From contig NZ_JAPKNI010000009.1 of the NCBI RefSeq assembly GCF_026343955.1, positions 62,001 through 126,000 of the forward strand: a stretch of 64,000 nucleotides of DNA, written 5' to 3'. This document shows positions 55,798 through 64,000 of this stretch, piece by piece. A model generated the notes under the pieces. It ran no database searches, was not told where the DNA came from, and worked only from the letters and a program-made list of their open reading frames with translations. Both the position numbers and the translations under genes were made by a program. Each line of letters opens with the position of its first letter. Positions within the stretch are counted from its first letter, which is position 1. This DNA comes from Kaistia defluvii. GTDB lineage: Bacteria > Pseudomonadota > Alphaproteobacteria > Rhizobiales > Kaistiaceae.

Positions 55798-56604
55798 ATG
55801 GATATCCCAGGTTTGCTGGATGCGCTTGTCCTCGGCTTGATCGAGGGCCTTACCGAGTTCATCCCCGTCTCCTCGACAGGACACCTGCTTTTGGCGGGGC
55901 ATTTCCTCGGCTTTGACAGTCCGGGCCGGGCTTTCGAGGTGCTGATCCAGCTCGGCGCCATCCTCGCCATCCTGACGGTCTATTTCGGCCGGCTGCTGAA
56001 GATCGCGCACGACCTGCCCTCGGATCCGCGCACGCGTCGCTTCGTGCTTGGCATCCTGCTCGCCTTCCTGCCCGCCGCCGTCATCGGCGCCGCCGCGCAT
56101 GGCTTCATCAAGCAGGTGCTGTTCGAAAGCCCGATGCTGATCTGCATCATGCTGATCGTCGGTGGCTTCATCCTGCTGATCGTCGACCGGCTCGATCTGA
56201 AGCCGCGCTATCACGACGCGATGGATTTCTCGCTCGGCATGTATTTCGGCATAGGCGTGGCGCAGTGCCTGGCGATGATCCCCGGCGTCTCCCGCTCGGG
56301 CTCGTCGGTCGTCGCCGCCATGCTGTTCGGCAGCGACAAGCGCGCCGCGGCGGAGTTCTCGTTCTTCCTGGCGATGCCGACCATGGCCGGCGCCTTCGCC
56401 TATGATCTCTACAAGACGCACGATCAGATCACGACGGCCGGCGCCTGGAACATCATCGTCGGCTTCATCGCCGCCTTCATCGCCGGCGTGTTCGTGGTGC
56501 GCCGGCTGCTCGATTTCGTCAGCCAACGCGGCTTCGCGCCCTTCGCCTACTGGCGGATCATCGTCGGCGCCATCGGCCTCGCCGCCGTTCTGACCTTCGG
56601 CTGA
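55798..56604 (+). CDS. uppP: Undecaprenyl-diphosphatase
   Basis: A 268-residue polytopic membrane enzyme (BacA family) that recycles undecaprenyl pyrophosphate for cell-wall synthesis and affects bacitracin resistance. The motifs [16 protein letters not shown] and [10 protein letters not shown] hold the catalytic residues. AGGAG lies five bases before the second of two adjacent ATGs, which I chose. It faces a complex-I-associated reductase, as is usual in Rhizobiales. Confidence 0.97.
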   Translation: MDIPGLLDALVLGLIEGLTEFIPVSSTGHLLLAGHFLGFDSPGRAFEVLIQLGAILAILTVYFGRLLKIAHDLPSDPRTRRFVLGILLAFLPAAVIGAAAHGFIKQVLFESPMLICIMLIVGGFILLIVDRLDLKPRYHDAMDFSLGMYFGIGVAQCLAMIPGVSRSGSSVVAAMLFGSDKRAAAEFSFFLAMPTMAGAFAYDLYKTHDQITTAGAWNIIVGFIAAFIAGVFVVRRLLDFVSQRGFAPFAYWRIIVGAIGLAAVLTFG

Positions 56605-56629
56605 CCGTCGACCCCGATGCCCATTAAAG

Positions 56630-56663
56630 AGGCCCGCTTCCATAGCCGGAAGCGGGCCTTTTT
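56630..56663 (+). terminator. Terminator of uppP, probably bidirectional
   Basis: A 12-bp perfect stem (56630-56641 with 56648-56659) and a 6-base loop lead into a five-T run. It lies between convergent genes, 26 bases past the uppP stop and 22 bases past the end of the opposing gene. Confidence 0.85.
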
Positions 56664-56685
56664 CATGTCGGGAAGAATCGGGCGA

Positions 56686-57657
56686 TCAGGCCGTGCGCTT
56701 GTGGTCGAACTGACCATGCGGCTTGAAGCGCTGCAGGTAGGAGGGCAGCACGGCGAGCAGATTGCTCGGATGAATGCCGATGCCGTCCAGCGTGCGGCCC
56801 TCGGCCTCGGCGGCCGGCGAGACGACATTGTCCTGCTTCAGCACGCGAACCTGGTCGACGGTCAGGAGCGGCTTGGGCAGCCACTGCGCCACCGCCGCGC
56901 CGTAATGCGCCAGGGTCCAGGGGACCGGGACCAGCAGCGGCGAACGCTCGATCTCGGTCAGCAGCAGTTCCAGGCACTGGCGGAAGGTCTTCACTTCCGG
57001 CCCGCCGAGCTCATAGATAGTACCGCCGGACAACTGGCCCTCGACGGCGCGCGCGATCGCCTCCGCGACATCGCCGACGAAAACCGGCTGCAGCCGGGTG
57101 GCGCCGCCGCCGATCAGCGGCAGGAACGGCGAGATGCGGGCCATGTCGCCGAAGCGGTTGAAGAACTGGTCTTCCGGCCCGAACACGATCGAGGGACGCA
57201 GGATGACGGCTTCCGGCACGGTCTCGAGCACGGCCGCCTCGCCCAGCGCCTTGGTGCGGGCATAGAGCGATTCCGAATTCGCATCGGCGCCGAGCGCCGA
57301 CTGGTGCACCAGCGTCTTGATGCCGGCGGCGCGGGCCGCCTCGGCCACGGCGCGGGCGCCGAAATTATGCAGGACGGAGAAGTTCTGGCGGCCGCTCTCG
57401 TTCAGCACGCCGACCAGGTTGACGACCGCGTCGGCGCCCTCGATGGCGCGGTCGACCGACCAGCGATAGCGCAGATTGGCCTGCACCGGCATGATCTGGC
57501 CGACGGAGCCGAGCGGCTGCAGGTGGCCGGCGAGATCCGGGCGACGCACCGCGACACGGATGCGCCAGCCGCGCTTCGCCAGCGCGCGCACCACATGACG
57601 GCCGATGAAGCCAGAGCCGCCGAAAACCGTGACCAGTTTGTCGGTACCCGTCGCCAT
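56686..57657 (-). CDS. NDUFA9-type NAD(P)-binding, complex I-associated reductase
   Basis: A 323-residue atypical short-chain dehydrogenase/epimerase. The NAD(P) motif TVFGGSGFIGRHV is at residues 9-21. HQSALGAD and the YARTK stretch replace the usual catalytic triad, as in NDUFA9 of mitochondrial complex I. It may stabilise complex I or act on a lipid or quinone-linked substrate. GGAG lies eight bases before the ATG. Confidence 0.88.
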   Translation of the reverse strand: MATGTDKLVTVFGGSGFIGRHVVRALAKRGWRIRVAVRRPDLAGHLQPLGSVGQIMPVQANLRYRWSVDRAIEGADAVVNLVGVLNESGRQNFSVLHNFGARAVAEAARAAGIKTLVHQSALGADANSESLYARTKALGEAAVLETVPEAVILRPSIVFGPEDQFFNRFGDMARISPFLPLIGGGATRLQPVFVGDVAEAIARAVEGQLSGGTIYELGGPEVKTFRQCLELLLTEIERSPLLVPVPWTLAHYGAAVAQWLPKPLLTVDQVRVLKQDNVVSPAAEAEGRTLDGIGIHPSNLLAVLPSYLQRFKPHGQFDHKRTA

Positions 57658-57734
57658 GTTCTCGTCTCCATCTATCTTTGAAGCGTTCTCATATCGGCTC
57701 GCCGCGGCGCTGTACAGACGCCAGACGGTCGCGC

Positions 57735-58820
57735 TCAGCCGATCAGCCGCCCGACCAGCTTCGCCGTGTAATCGACCATCGGCACGATGCGCGCATAATT
57801 AAGCCGGGTCGGCCCGATCACGCCCAGCACGCCAACCACGCGGCTCTCGGAATCGCGGTAGGGCGATACCACCAGCGACGAGCCCGACAGCGAGAACAGC
57901 TTGTTCTCCGAGCCGATGAAGATGCGGACGCCGTCGCCTGCCTCGGCGCTGCCCAGGAGATGCACCAGCTCGCGCTGCGTCTCGATATCGTCGAACAGCA
58001 GGCGGATGCGCTCGAGATCCTCGGCGGCGCGCACGTCCTCGAGCAGATTGGCCTGGCCGCGGACGATCAGCGTGTCCGGCCGCACGCCGGTCGCCTCGAC
58101 CCAGCTCGCGAGCCCCGCATCGATCAGGCGCGCGGTCAGCTGGTCGAGCTCGGCGCGGACCTGCCGCTGCCGCTGGTTCAGCTCGGCGCGGGCTTCCGCC
58201 AGGCTGCGGCCGCGCAGATGCGTGTTGAGATAGTTCGCCGCCTCGACCAGGCTCGACGGCGTCGTGCCGGGGTCGAGGTCGATCAGCCGGTTCTCGACCG
58301 AGCCATCCTCGCCGACCAGCACGACCAGCGCCTTGGTCGGCTCCAGGCGGACGAATTCGATGTGCTTCAGCCGCTGGTCGCTCTTCGAGGCGAGCACGAC
58401 GCCGGCGCCGCGCGACAGGCCCGACAGCATGCGCCCGGCCTCGCTCAGGACGCCATCGACCGTGCGGCCGGCGCCGCCGCCGGCGACCCGGCTCTCAATG
58501 TCGCGCCGTTCGTCCGAGGTCAGGTCGCCAACTTCGAGCATCGCGTCGACGAACAGGCGCAGACCGCTTTCCGTCGGCAGCCGTCCGGCCGAAGTATGCG
58601 GCGCGTAGATCAGGCCCAGGCCTTCGAGATCGGCCATCACATTGCGGACCGAGGCGGGCGACAGCGCCATCGGCAGGATGCGGGCCAGGTTGCGCGAGCC
58701 GAGTGGCTCCCCCGTCTCCAGATAGCTGTCGACGATGCGCTTGAAGATTTCGCGCGAGCGCTGATCGAGCGCGGAAAGCGCCGACGATGCCGTCTCGGTG
58801 GCCGTGCGGTCGGCGGGCAA
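57735..58820 (-). CDS. hrcA: Heat-inducible transcription repressor HrcA
   Basis: A 361-residue repressor that binds CIRCE elements and usually controls groESL. The N-terminal winged helix contains [19 protein letters not shown], then a long GAF-like central domain with [10 protein letters not shown]. It starts at TTG with AGAGGA nine bases upstream. No CIRCE element is visible near it or dnaK in this window. It is divergent from rph. Confidence 0.95.
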   Translation of the reverse strand: MPADRTATETASSALSALDQRSREIFKRIVDSYLETGEPLGSRNLARILPMALSPASVRNVMADLEGLGLIYAPHTSAGRLPTESGLRLFVDAMLEVGDLTSDERRDIESRVAGGGAGRTVDGVLSEAGRMLSGLSRGAGVVLASKSDQRLKHIEFVRLEPTKALVVLVGEDGSVENRLIDLDPGTTPSSLVEAANYLNTHLRGRSLAEARAELNQRQRQVRAELDQLTARLIDAGLASWVEATGVRPDTLIVRGQANLLEDVRAAEDLERIRLLFDDIETQRELVHLLGSAEAGDGVRIFIGSENKLFSLSGSSLVVSPYRDSESRVVGVLGVIGPTRLNYARIVPMVDYTAKLVGRLIG

Positions 58821-58859
58821 GACGCTGGATCCTCTCTTCGAAAGCTTCGATCTCTTTGA

Positions 58860-58888
58860 TTAAGTGTCGATTTCGACGCCCGGTTCAA
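58860..58888 (-). promoter_or_regulatory. Candidate sigma-70-type promoter of hrcA
   Basis: On the minus strand TTGAAC (58888-58883) and ACTTAA (58865-58860) are 17 bases apart, 40 bases before the hrcA start. The -10 box is imperfect, so confidence is limited. Confidence 0.35.
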
Positions 58889-58954
58889 GCAGGGCTTTAC
58901 GTTTTGAGCCGCCGACCTGTACAAGCGGACCAACGAAACAGCCAGGAATATCCC

Positions 58955-59671
58955 ATGCGACCTTCGAAACGCGCCGCGGACGCCCTGCGTGCGGTAACGC
59001 TTGAACGCGGCGTTGCCAAGCACGCGGAGGGCTCTTGCCTGGTCAAGTTCGGCGACACGCACGTGCTTTGCACCGCCAGCCTCGAGGACAAGCCGCCATC
59101 CTGGCTGCGCGGGTCCGGCAAGGGCTGGGTCACCGCCGAATACGGCATGCTGCCGCGCTCGACGGGCGACCGCATGCGCCGCGAGGCCGCGACCGGCAAG
59201 CAGTCCGGCCGGACGCAGGAAATCCAGCGCCTGATCGGCCGCTCGCTGCGCGCCGTCGTCGATCTCGTCCATCTCGGCGAGAAGCAGATCACCATCGATT
59301 GCGACGTGCTGCAGGCCGATGGCGGCACCCGCACGGCCTCGGTCACCGGCGCCTGGGTGGCGCTCTATGATTGCGTCGCCTGGATGAAGTCGCGCGACAT
59401 GGTCGGCCCGAAGGTGATCCGCGACCACGTCGCCGCCGTCTCGGTCGGCATGTATCGCGGCACGCCGGTGCTCGACCTCGACTATGCCGAGGATTCGGAA
59501 GCCGAGACGGATGCGAACTTCGTCATGACCGGCACCGGCGGCATCGTCGAGATCCAGGGCACCGCCGAGGGCAAGCCCTTCAACGAAGCCGAGCTGACCG
59601 CGATGCTGACGCTTGCCAAGAACGGCATCGTCGACCTGGTCGAACTGCAGAAGCTGGCCATTTCCGGATGA
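58955..59671 (+). CDS. rph: Ribonuclease PH
   Basis: A 238-residue phosphorolytic exonuclease that trims tRNA 3' ends. It starts [17 protein letters not shown] and has the family stretch [25 protein letters not shown] lies six bases before the ATG. Its stop overlaps the rdgB start (ATGA). The hrcA-rph-rdgB-hemW order is typical of Rhizobiales. Confidence 0.97.
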   Translation: MRPSKRAADALRAVTLERGVAKHAEGSCLVKFGDTHVLCTASLEDKPPSWLRGSGKGWVTAEYGMLPRSTGDRMRREAATGKQSGRTQEIQRLIGRSLRAVVDLVHLGEKQITIDCDVLQADGGTRTASVTGAWVALYDCVAWMKSRDMVGPKVIRDHVAAVSVGMYRGTPVLDLDYAEDSEAETDANFVMTGTGGIVEIQGTAEGKPFNEAELTAMLTLAKNGIVDLVELQKLAISG

Positions 59672-60318
59672 ACGCGACCTCCCACCGCCTGACCTCCGGC
59701 GACACGCTCGTGCTCGCCTCGCATAATGGCGGCAAGCTGCGTGAGTTCGCCGGGCTGATGGCGCCGTTCGGGCTCAAGGTCGTCTCGGCCGGCGAACTCG
59801 GCCTGCCCGTGCCGGACGAGACCGGCACGACGTTCGAGGAAAACGCAGCGATCAAGGCGCATGCCGCCGCCAGGGCGTCGGGCTTCCCGGCGCTTTCGGA
59901 CGATTCCGGCCTCTGCGTCGACGCGATCGGCGGCGATCCCGGCGTCTATTCGGCCGATTGGGCGGCGCCCGACGGCGATTTCGCCCGCGCCATGCGCAAT
60001 GTCGAGGAGAAGCTTCAACAGGCCGGCGCCACCACGCCGGAGAGCCGCACCGGACGCTTCGTCGCCGTGCTCTGCCTCGCCTTCCCGGATGGAACAACGC
60101 GCTATTATCGCGGCGAAATCGACGGCACGCTGGTGTGGCCGCCGCGCGGCGAACTCGGCTTCGGCTACGATCCCGCCTTCCTGCCGGAAGGCCACGAGCG
60201 CACCTTCGGCGAGATGGTGGCGGAAGAGAAGCACGGCTGGTCGGCCGGCCGCACCGATGCGCTGTCGCACCGGGCGCGCGCCTTCGCGAAGTTCGCCGAA
60301 GCCGAGCTCGGGGCCTGA
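59668..60318 (+). CDS. rdgB: XTP/dITP diphosphatase
   Basis: A 216-residue Ham1-family pyrophosphatase that removes non-canonical purine nucleotides. [11 protein letters not shown] near the N-terminus, [13 protein letters not shown], and [12 protein letters not shown] with the C-terminal LSHRARA are family features. It begins in an overlap with the rph stop. Confidence 0.97.
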   Translation: MNATSHRLTSGDTLVLASHNGGKLREFAGLMAPFGLKVVSAGELGLPVPDETGTTFEENAAIKAHAAARASGFPALSDDSGLCVDAIGGDPGVYSADWAAPDGDFARAMRNVEEKLQQAGATTPESRTGRFVAVLCLAFPDGTTRYYRGEIDGTLVWPPRGELGFGYDPAFLPEGHERTFGEMVAEEKHGWSAGRTDALSHRARAFAKFAEAELGA

Positions 60319-60323
60319 CATCC

Positions 60324-61481
60324 ATGGCCCCCCCGATCGAACCCGGATTTGGCGTCTATGTGCATTGGCCGTTCTGCGCGGCCAAATGCCCCTATTGCGA
60401 CTTCAACTCGCATGTCCGCCACCAGGGGGTCGATCAGGAGCGGTTCGCCAAGGCGTTCGTCACCGAGATCAAGACGATGGCGGCCAAGTCCCCCGGCAGG
60501 ACGGTCGAGTCGATCTTCCTCGGCGGCGGCACACCGTCGCTGATGGACCCGAAGACGGTCGGCACCATTCTCGACGCCATCGGTGCTGCATGGAACGTCG
60601 CGCCGGATGCCGAGATCTCGATGGAGGCCAACCCCTCCAGCGTCGAGGCGGAACGCTTCCGCGGCTATCGCGCCGCCGGCGTCAACCGCGTCTCGCTCGG
60701 CGTGCAGGCGCTGAACGACACAGACCTGAAGGCGCTCGGCCGTGTGCACAATGTCGAAGAGGCGATGCGCGCCATCGACATCGCCCGCGCCACGTTCCCC
60801 CGCCTGTCCTTCGACCTGATCTACGCCCGTCCGGGCCAGACGCCGGACATGTGGCGGGCCGAGCTGATGCAGGCGCTGGAACGCGCCTCCGACCACATGT
60901 CGCTCTACCAGCTCACCATCGAGCCCGGCACGATGTTCGAGAAGCTCTACCAGGCCGGCAAGCTCGCCATTCCCGACGAGGACACGGCCGCCACCTTGTT
61001 CGAGATCACGCAGGAGGTCTGCGACAAGCATGGCCGCCCGGCCTATGAGATCTCCAACCACGCGGTTCCCGGCGGCGAATGCCGGCACAATCTCGTCTAT
61101 TGGCGCTATGGCGAATATGCCGGCATCGGTCCCGGCGCGCATGGCCGGCTGGTCATCGACGGCCAGCGCCACGCCACCGCGACGACGCTGCTGCCGGAAA
61201 CCTGGCTCGGCCGGGTCGAATCCTGGGGCGACGGCATCGAGACCGACGACATCCTGACGCCGGAGGAATCCGGCGACGAGATGCTGCTGATGGGGCTCCG
61301 CCTGACCGAGGGCATCGATCTGCGCCGCTACAGGGCGATCGCCGGCCGCACGCTCGACCCGCGCCGGCTGGCCGATCTGATCGAGCACGGCATGGTCGAG
61401 CAGATCGACGAAAACCGCATCCGCGCCACCCGCTCCGGCTCCTTCGTGCTGGACGCGGTCGTCGCCGACCTGGCGGCCTGA
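60324..61481 (+). CDS. hemW: HemW heme chaperone (radical SAM family)
   Basis: A 385-residue radical-SAM protein. The Fe-S motif is CAAKCPYC at about residues 18-25, with the GGGTPS and LGVQAL segments of the HemN/HemW family. It has the NHAVPGGECRHNLVYWR segment near its C-terminal third and lacks the full HemN extension, so HemW, a haem-delivering chaperone, is more likely than coproporphyrinogen dehydrogenase. It starts five bases after the rdgB stop. Confidence 0.93.
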   Translation: MAPPIEPGFGVYVHWPFCAAKCPYCDFNSHVRHQGVDQERFAKAFVTEIKTMAAKSPGRTVESIFLGGGTPSLMDPKTVGTILDAIGAAWNVAPDAEISMEANPSSVEAERFRGYRAAGVNRVSLGVQALNDTDLKALGRVHNVEEAMRAIDIARATFPRLSFDLIYARPGQTPDMWRAELMQALERASDHMSLYQLTIEPGTMFEKLYQAGKLAIPDEDTAATLFEITQEVCDKHGRPAYEISNHAVPGGECRHNLVYWRYGEYAGIGPGAHGRLVIDGQRHATATTLLPETWLGRVESWGDGIETDDILTPEESGDEMLLMGLRLTEGIDLRRYRAIAGRTLDPRRLADLIEHGMVEQIDENRIRATRSGSFVLDAVVADLAA

Positions 61482-61485
61482 GATC

Positions 61486-61522
61486 TTTCCTTCACCTCTC
61501 CCATGGGGAGAGGTGAAGGAAA
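61486..61522. repeat. 17-bp perfect hairpin at the hemW end
   Basis: Arms 61486-61502 and 61506-61522 are perfectly complementary around a 3-base loop and start four bases after the hemW stop. It has no T-run, so it may stop transcription or shield the mRNA 3' end, or be part of the neighbouring repeat. Confidence 0.7.
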
Positions 61523-61529
61523 GCCCCCC

Positions 61530-61662
61530 ACCCCCGCCCTCTCCCGCGCGCGGGAGAGGGGGCGCCCGCGCCTGTTCGATCCGCCCGCAGGTATCCTGAA
61601 ACGCCGGCCGAAAAGCCCTCGCCCGCTGGCGGGAGAGGGTGGGGTGAGGGTCTTGCTTGTCC
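61530..61662. repeat. Palindromic intergenic repeat, copy 2
   Basis: A perfect 24-bp palindrome (61537-61560) is followed by an arm (61629-61659) that is nearly identical to the right arm of copy 1. It shares the CCCTCTCCCGC/GCGGGAGAGGG core, so five instances of the core occur in the two clusters. No coding frame. Confidence 0.75.
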
Positions 61663-61677
61663 GCGTCGATGAACCGG

Positions 61678-62901
61678 CTACGTCCCCGTGCGGGCAAAGG
61701 TCTGCGGGGCGCGGTCGATCATAACGGGCGTCCCGCCGCCGAGCTCGTAGACGGCCAGCTGGCGCTGGTTGGTGCCGTCGGGCAGGAAGCGGAAGGCGCC
61801 GTCAACGCCGATGAAGCCGTTCGGATTCGCCAGCGTGTCGGCCGTGAAGCGCCTGTCGCCATAGCGGGCGGCAAGCCCGGCGGCGAGGCTGGTCGCGTCA
61901 TAGCCGAGCGAAGCGGTGCGCAGCGGCGGCGCGCCAAACACGCCCTGATAGCGCACCGCGAAGGCGGCATAGCCGGCGCGGTCGGGCGCCGGATACCAGC
62001 CGCCGCGAAGCGTCGGCTCGGCGGCGATGCGTGGATCGTCCCACTGGCCGGAGCCCAGGAACTTGACCTGCCCCGGCCGGATGCCGCGGGCGGAGAAGAT
62101 CTGCGCCAGGAACGGCGCGGCGTCGCCGGCGTCCGGCATGAACACGGCGTCGACCTGGCCGCTCTGGATCACCGCCGCGATCGCCTCCGCCTTCTGCTGC
62201 ATGGCGACCCGGTCGAGGCCGTAGCGCTCGATCGTGATGATGCGGGCGCCATTGGCGGTGGCGGCGCGCTGGACGGCCGCCTCCATTACCGTGCCATAGC
62301 CGTTATCCGGCAGCAGGGCCGCGATGGAGCGTTTTCCCTGCGAGGCGGCATAGCTGATGATCCGGTCGGCATCGGATTGCGGCAGGAAGCTCAGCAGATA
62401 GACGTTGCGGGCCGCGATGCTGGTATCGGTCGAGAAGGCGACGATCGGTACGCCGGCCGGCCTGGCGACGGAGGCCGCTGCCGCGACGGACTGGGCGAAG
62501 AGCGGCCCGATGATCAGTTCGGCGCCCTGCGAGATCGCCTCGGTCGCCGCCTCGCGCGCGCCTTCCGGCGTGCCGCGATCATCCTTGACCAGGATCTGCA
62601 GATTGGCGCCGCCCTGGAATTCGCGCAGCGCCAGATCGGCGGCATTCTTCAGATTGGCGGCGATGACGCCGGCATTGCCGGTCGCGGAAGACGGCACCAG
62701 CAGGGCGACGCGCACCGTGCCCGTGCCGAGCGTCTCGCCATGGACGGGCTGGTTGCCGGTCGCGGCCGGCGCCAGGCTGGCCGCCGCGCCGGGCCCTCCC
62801 ACGGTCGAGGCGCAGGCGGCGAGCAGGCCGAGCGCGGCGACGCAGGAGGCGAACGCCCCTGCCCTGCCCGCATCCCACCGTTCGGAACGGAACCAACCCA
62901 C
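61678..62901 (-). CDS. Penicillin-binding protein activator/periplasmic binding-protein-like lipoprotein
   Basis: A 407-residue lipoprotein. The N-terminal signal ends in the lipobox LLAAC at about residue 28, and the mature part has the type I periplasmic-binding fold of LpoA-like PBP activators and leucine-binding proteins (LLVPSSATGNAG, GPLFAQSV). The frame is open to 63033, but the GTG at 62901, preceded by AGGAG, gives a proper lipoprotein signal. It is divergent from rsmI as in other Rhizobiales. A cell-wall role is inferred. Confidence 0.85.
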   Translation of the reverse strand: MGWFRSERWDAGRAGAFASCVAALGLLAACASTVGGPGAAASLAPAATGNQPVHGETLGTGTVRVALLVPSSATGNAGVIAANLKNAADLALREFQGGANLQILVKDDRGTPEGAREAATEAISQGAELIIGPLFAQSVAAAASVARPAGVPIVAFSTDTSIAARNVYLLSFLPQSDADRIISYAASQGKRSIAALLPDNGYGTVMEAAVQRAATANGARIITIERYGLDRVAMQQKAEAIAAVIQSGQVDAVFMPDAGDAAPFLAQIFSARGIRPGQVKFLGSGQWDDPRIAAEPTLRGGWYPAPDRAGYAAFAVRYQGVFGAPPLRTASLGYDATSLAAGLAARYGDRRFTADTLANPNGFIGVDGAFRFLPDGTNQRQLAVYELGGGTPVMIDRAPQTFARTGT

Positions 62902-63031
62902 ACGCCTTCTCCTGTTCAATCGCAAGATGTAACTGTACTGGAAAGCCCATGGTTGTTCAGCGGCAAAGAGCGGCGGTTTCGGTGAATTCAGGTCTGGTGT
63001 CACATCTCCACAACGTCGGCGCGGGCGCGTC

Positions 63032-64000
63032 ATGAGCGCTCCCGCAAGGCCGGTACCGCCGGAAGGCGCCGGCGGCGAGAGCCAGGCCGGCTATCAGATC
63101 GACGGCCAGCGCCTGCGCGCGCCGGCGATCGAGCCCGGCCTCTATATCGTCTCGACGCCGATCGGCAATCTGCGCGACATCACCATCCGCGCGCTGGCGA
63201 CGCTCGCCGCCGCCGATGTGATCGCCTGCGAGGATACGCGCGTCACCCGCGTGCTGACCCGCCACTACGGCATCGAGACCGAGCTCTTCGCCTATCACGA
63301 GCACAATGCCGACCGGCAGCGCCCGAAACTGCTGGCGGCGCTCGCGGCGGGCAAGACGATCGCGCTGGTCAGCGATGCCGGCACGCCTCTGGTTTCCGAT
63401 CCGGGCTTCCGGCTGGTCGGCGACGTGCTGGGCGCCGGCCATCGCGTCATCCCGATCCCCGGCGCCTCGGCGCTGCTCACCGCGCTTGTCGCGGCGGCGC
63501 TGCCGACCGACACCTTCCTGTTCGCCGGCTTCCTGCCCAACCGCACCGTCGGCCGCAAGAAGCGGCTCGCGGCGCTGGCCGACGTGCCCGGCACGCTGAT
63601 CTTCTATGAATCGCCGCACCGGACGGCGGATTCGCTCGCCGACATGGCGGAAACGCTGGGCGCCGACCGCCCGGCCGTCGTGGCGCGCGAACTGACCAAG
63701 ACGTTCGAAACCATCCGGCGCGGCACGCTTGGATCGCTGGCGGAGGCGTTTGGCGGCGAACCATCGCCCAAAGGCGAGATCGTCATCCTGATTGGCCCGC
63801 CGGTCGCCAGCGAGCCCGAAGCCGAGGAGATCGACTCGCTGCTCGCCCGGCTGCTGGAAAATCACCCGCTGAAGGAAGCGGCGGCGCTGGCCGCGACCGC
63901 CACCGGCATGCCGAAGCGCGATCTCTACCAGCGCGCGCTGGAACTGAAGGCGGAAGCCGCCGAGGCCGTGGAAGACGACGAAGACGATCCCGCCGAGATC
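63032..64000 (+). CDS. rsmI: 16S rRNA (cytidine-1402-2'-O)-methyltransferase, 3' end cut by window edge
   Basis: 323 residues are visible. The tetrapyrrole-methylase-like fold has the family motifs YIVSTPIGNLRDIT, ACEDTRVTRVL, VSDAGTPLVSDPG, IPGASALLTAL and FYESPHRT. It methylates C1402 in 16S rRNA for decoding fidelity. An N-terminal extension of about 35 residues precedes the domain. The gene runs off the window with no stop codon seen; in related genomes yraN and gshB usually follow. Confidence 0.95.
   Translation, partial: MSAPARPVPPEGAGGESQAGYQIDGQRLRAPAIEPGLYIVSTPIGNLRDITIRALATLAAADVIACEDTRVTRVLTRHYGIETELFAYHEHNADRQRPKLLAALAAGKTIALVSDAGTPLVSDPGFRLVGDVLGAGHRVIPIPGASALLTALVAAALPTDTFLFAGFLPNRTVGRKKRLAALADVPGTLIFYESPHRTADSLADMAETLGADRPAVVARELTKTFETIRRGTLGSLAEAFGGEPSPKGEIVILIGPPVASEPEAEEIDSLLARLLENHPLKEAAALAATATGMPKRDLYQRALELKAEAAEAVEDDEDDPAEI

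Overview
This 64 kb window is a stretch of high-GC alphaproteobacterial chromosome that looks like core genome. Gene content and order point to the Rhizobiales/Hyphomicrobiales: pckA facing chvI-chvG-hprK-EIIA-HPr-ahcY, then the block rpsO-pnp / truB-rbfA-infB-ylxR-nusA-rimP, then trmB-metK-praR-lnt-tlyC-ybeY-phoH-miaB-olsA-mur, then dnaK-dnaJ-pmtA-pyrF-dapB-gpmA. Genes for phosphatidylcholine (pmtA) and ornithine lipids (olsA), a Mur-type Fur protein and a DivL-like kinase fit that order. I cannot assign a genus from the sequence alone. I found no rRNA, tRNA, CRISPR array, insertion sequence, integrase or prophage gene.

Layout. 1-9 kb (minus strand): a 3'-truncated DivL-like pseudo-histidine kinase, ahcY with its own promoter and operator, the regulatory PTS proteins HPr and EIIA, a short HPr kinase, and the ChvG/ChvI envelope-stress two-component system. 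8-11 kb (plus): a HugZ-like haem-related protein behind an iron-type operator, then pckA. 10.7-12.2 kb: two accessory genes (GrpB/UPF0157 and DUF1796) wedged between conserved blocks. 12.3-22.5 kb (minus): RNA and translation genes. 22.6-34.8 kb (minus): trmB-metK, the regulator praR, and then envelope, RNA-modification, metal-regulation and Fe-S genes. 34.9-43.2 kb (minus): trpS, murJ, glnD, mutS. 43.4-45.7 kb (plus): maeB, followed by pncA and alkB on the minus strand. 47-53.5 kb (plus): the chaperone operon behind a heat-shock promoter, then pmtA, pyrF, dapB, gpmA. 53.8-64 kb: queG and a GST gene, uppP facing a complex-I-associated reductase, hrcA divergent from rph-rdgB-hemW, and a lipoprotein divergent from the start of rsmI.

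How the genes work together. Several genes form the activated-methyl cycle and its users: metK makes SAM, while ahcY removes SAH left by methyltransferases such as pmtA, trmB and rsmI. PckA, MaeB and GpmA set the C4/C3 carbon flow, and ChvG/I and the PTS proteins beside PckA probably regulate it. LnT, UppP, MurJ, OlsA, PmtA and the lipoprotein build the envelope that ChvG monitors.

I did not find a clearly novel multi-gene system. The most notable signals are regulatory or degenerate: a Tyr replacing the phospho-acceptor His in the DivL-like kinase, an ArsR-type operator at ahcY, a TGA-N9-TCA iron box at hugZ, palindromes in front of pckA, a hairpin that captures the grpB ribosome-binding site, a terminator-like hairpin just before metK, a perfect heat-shock promoter at dnaK, dispersed palindromic repeats, and the lack of an ordinary start codon at the expected start of queG.
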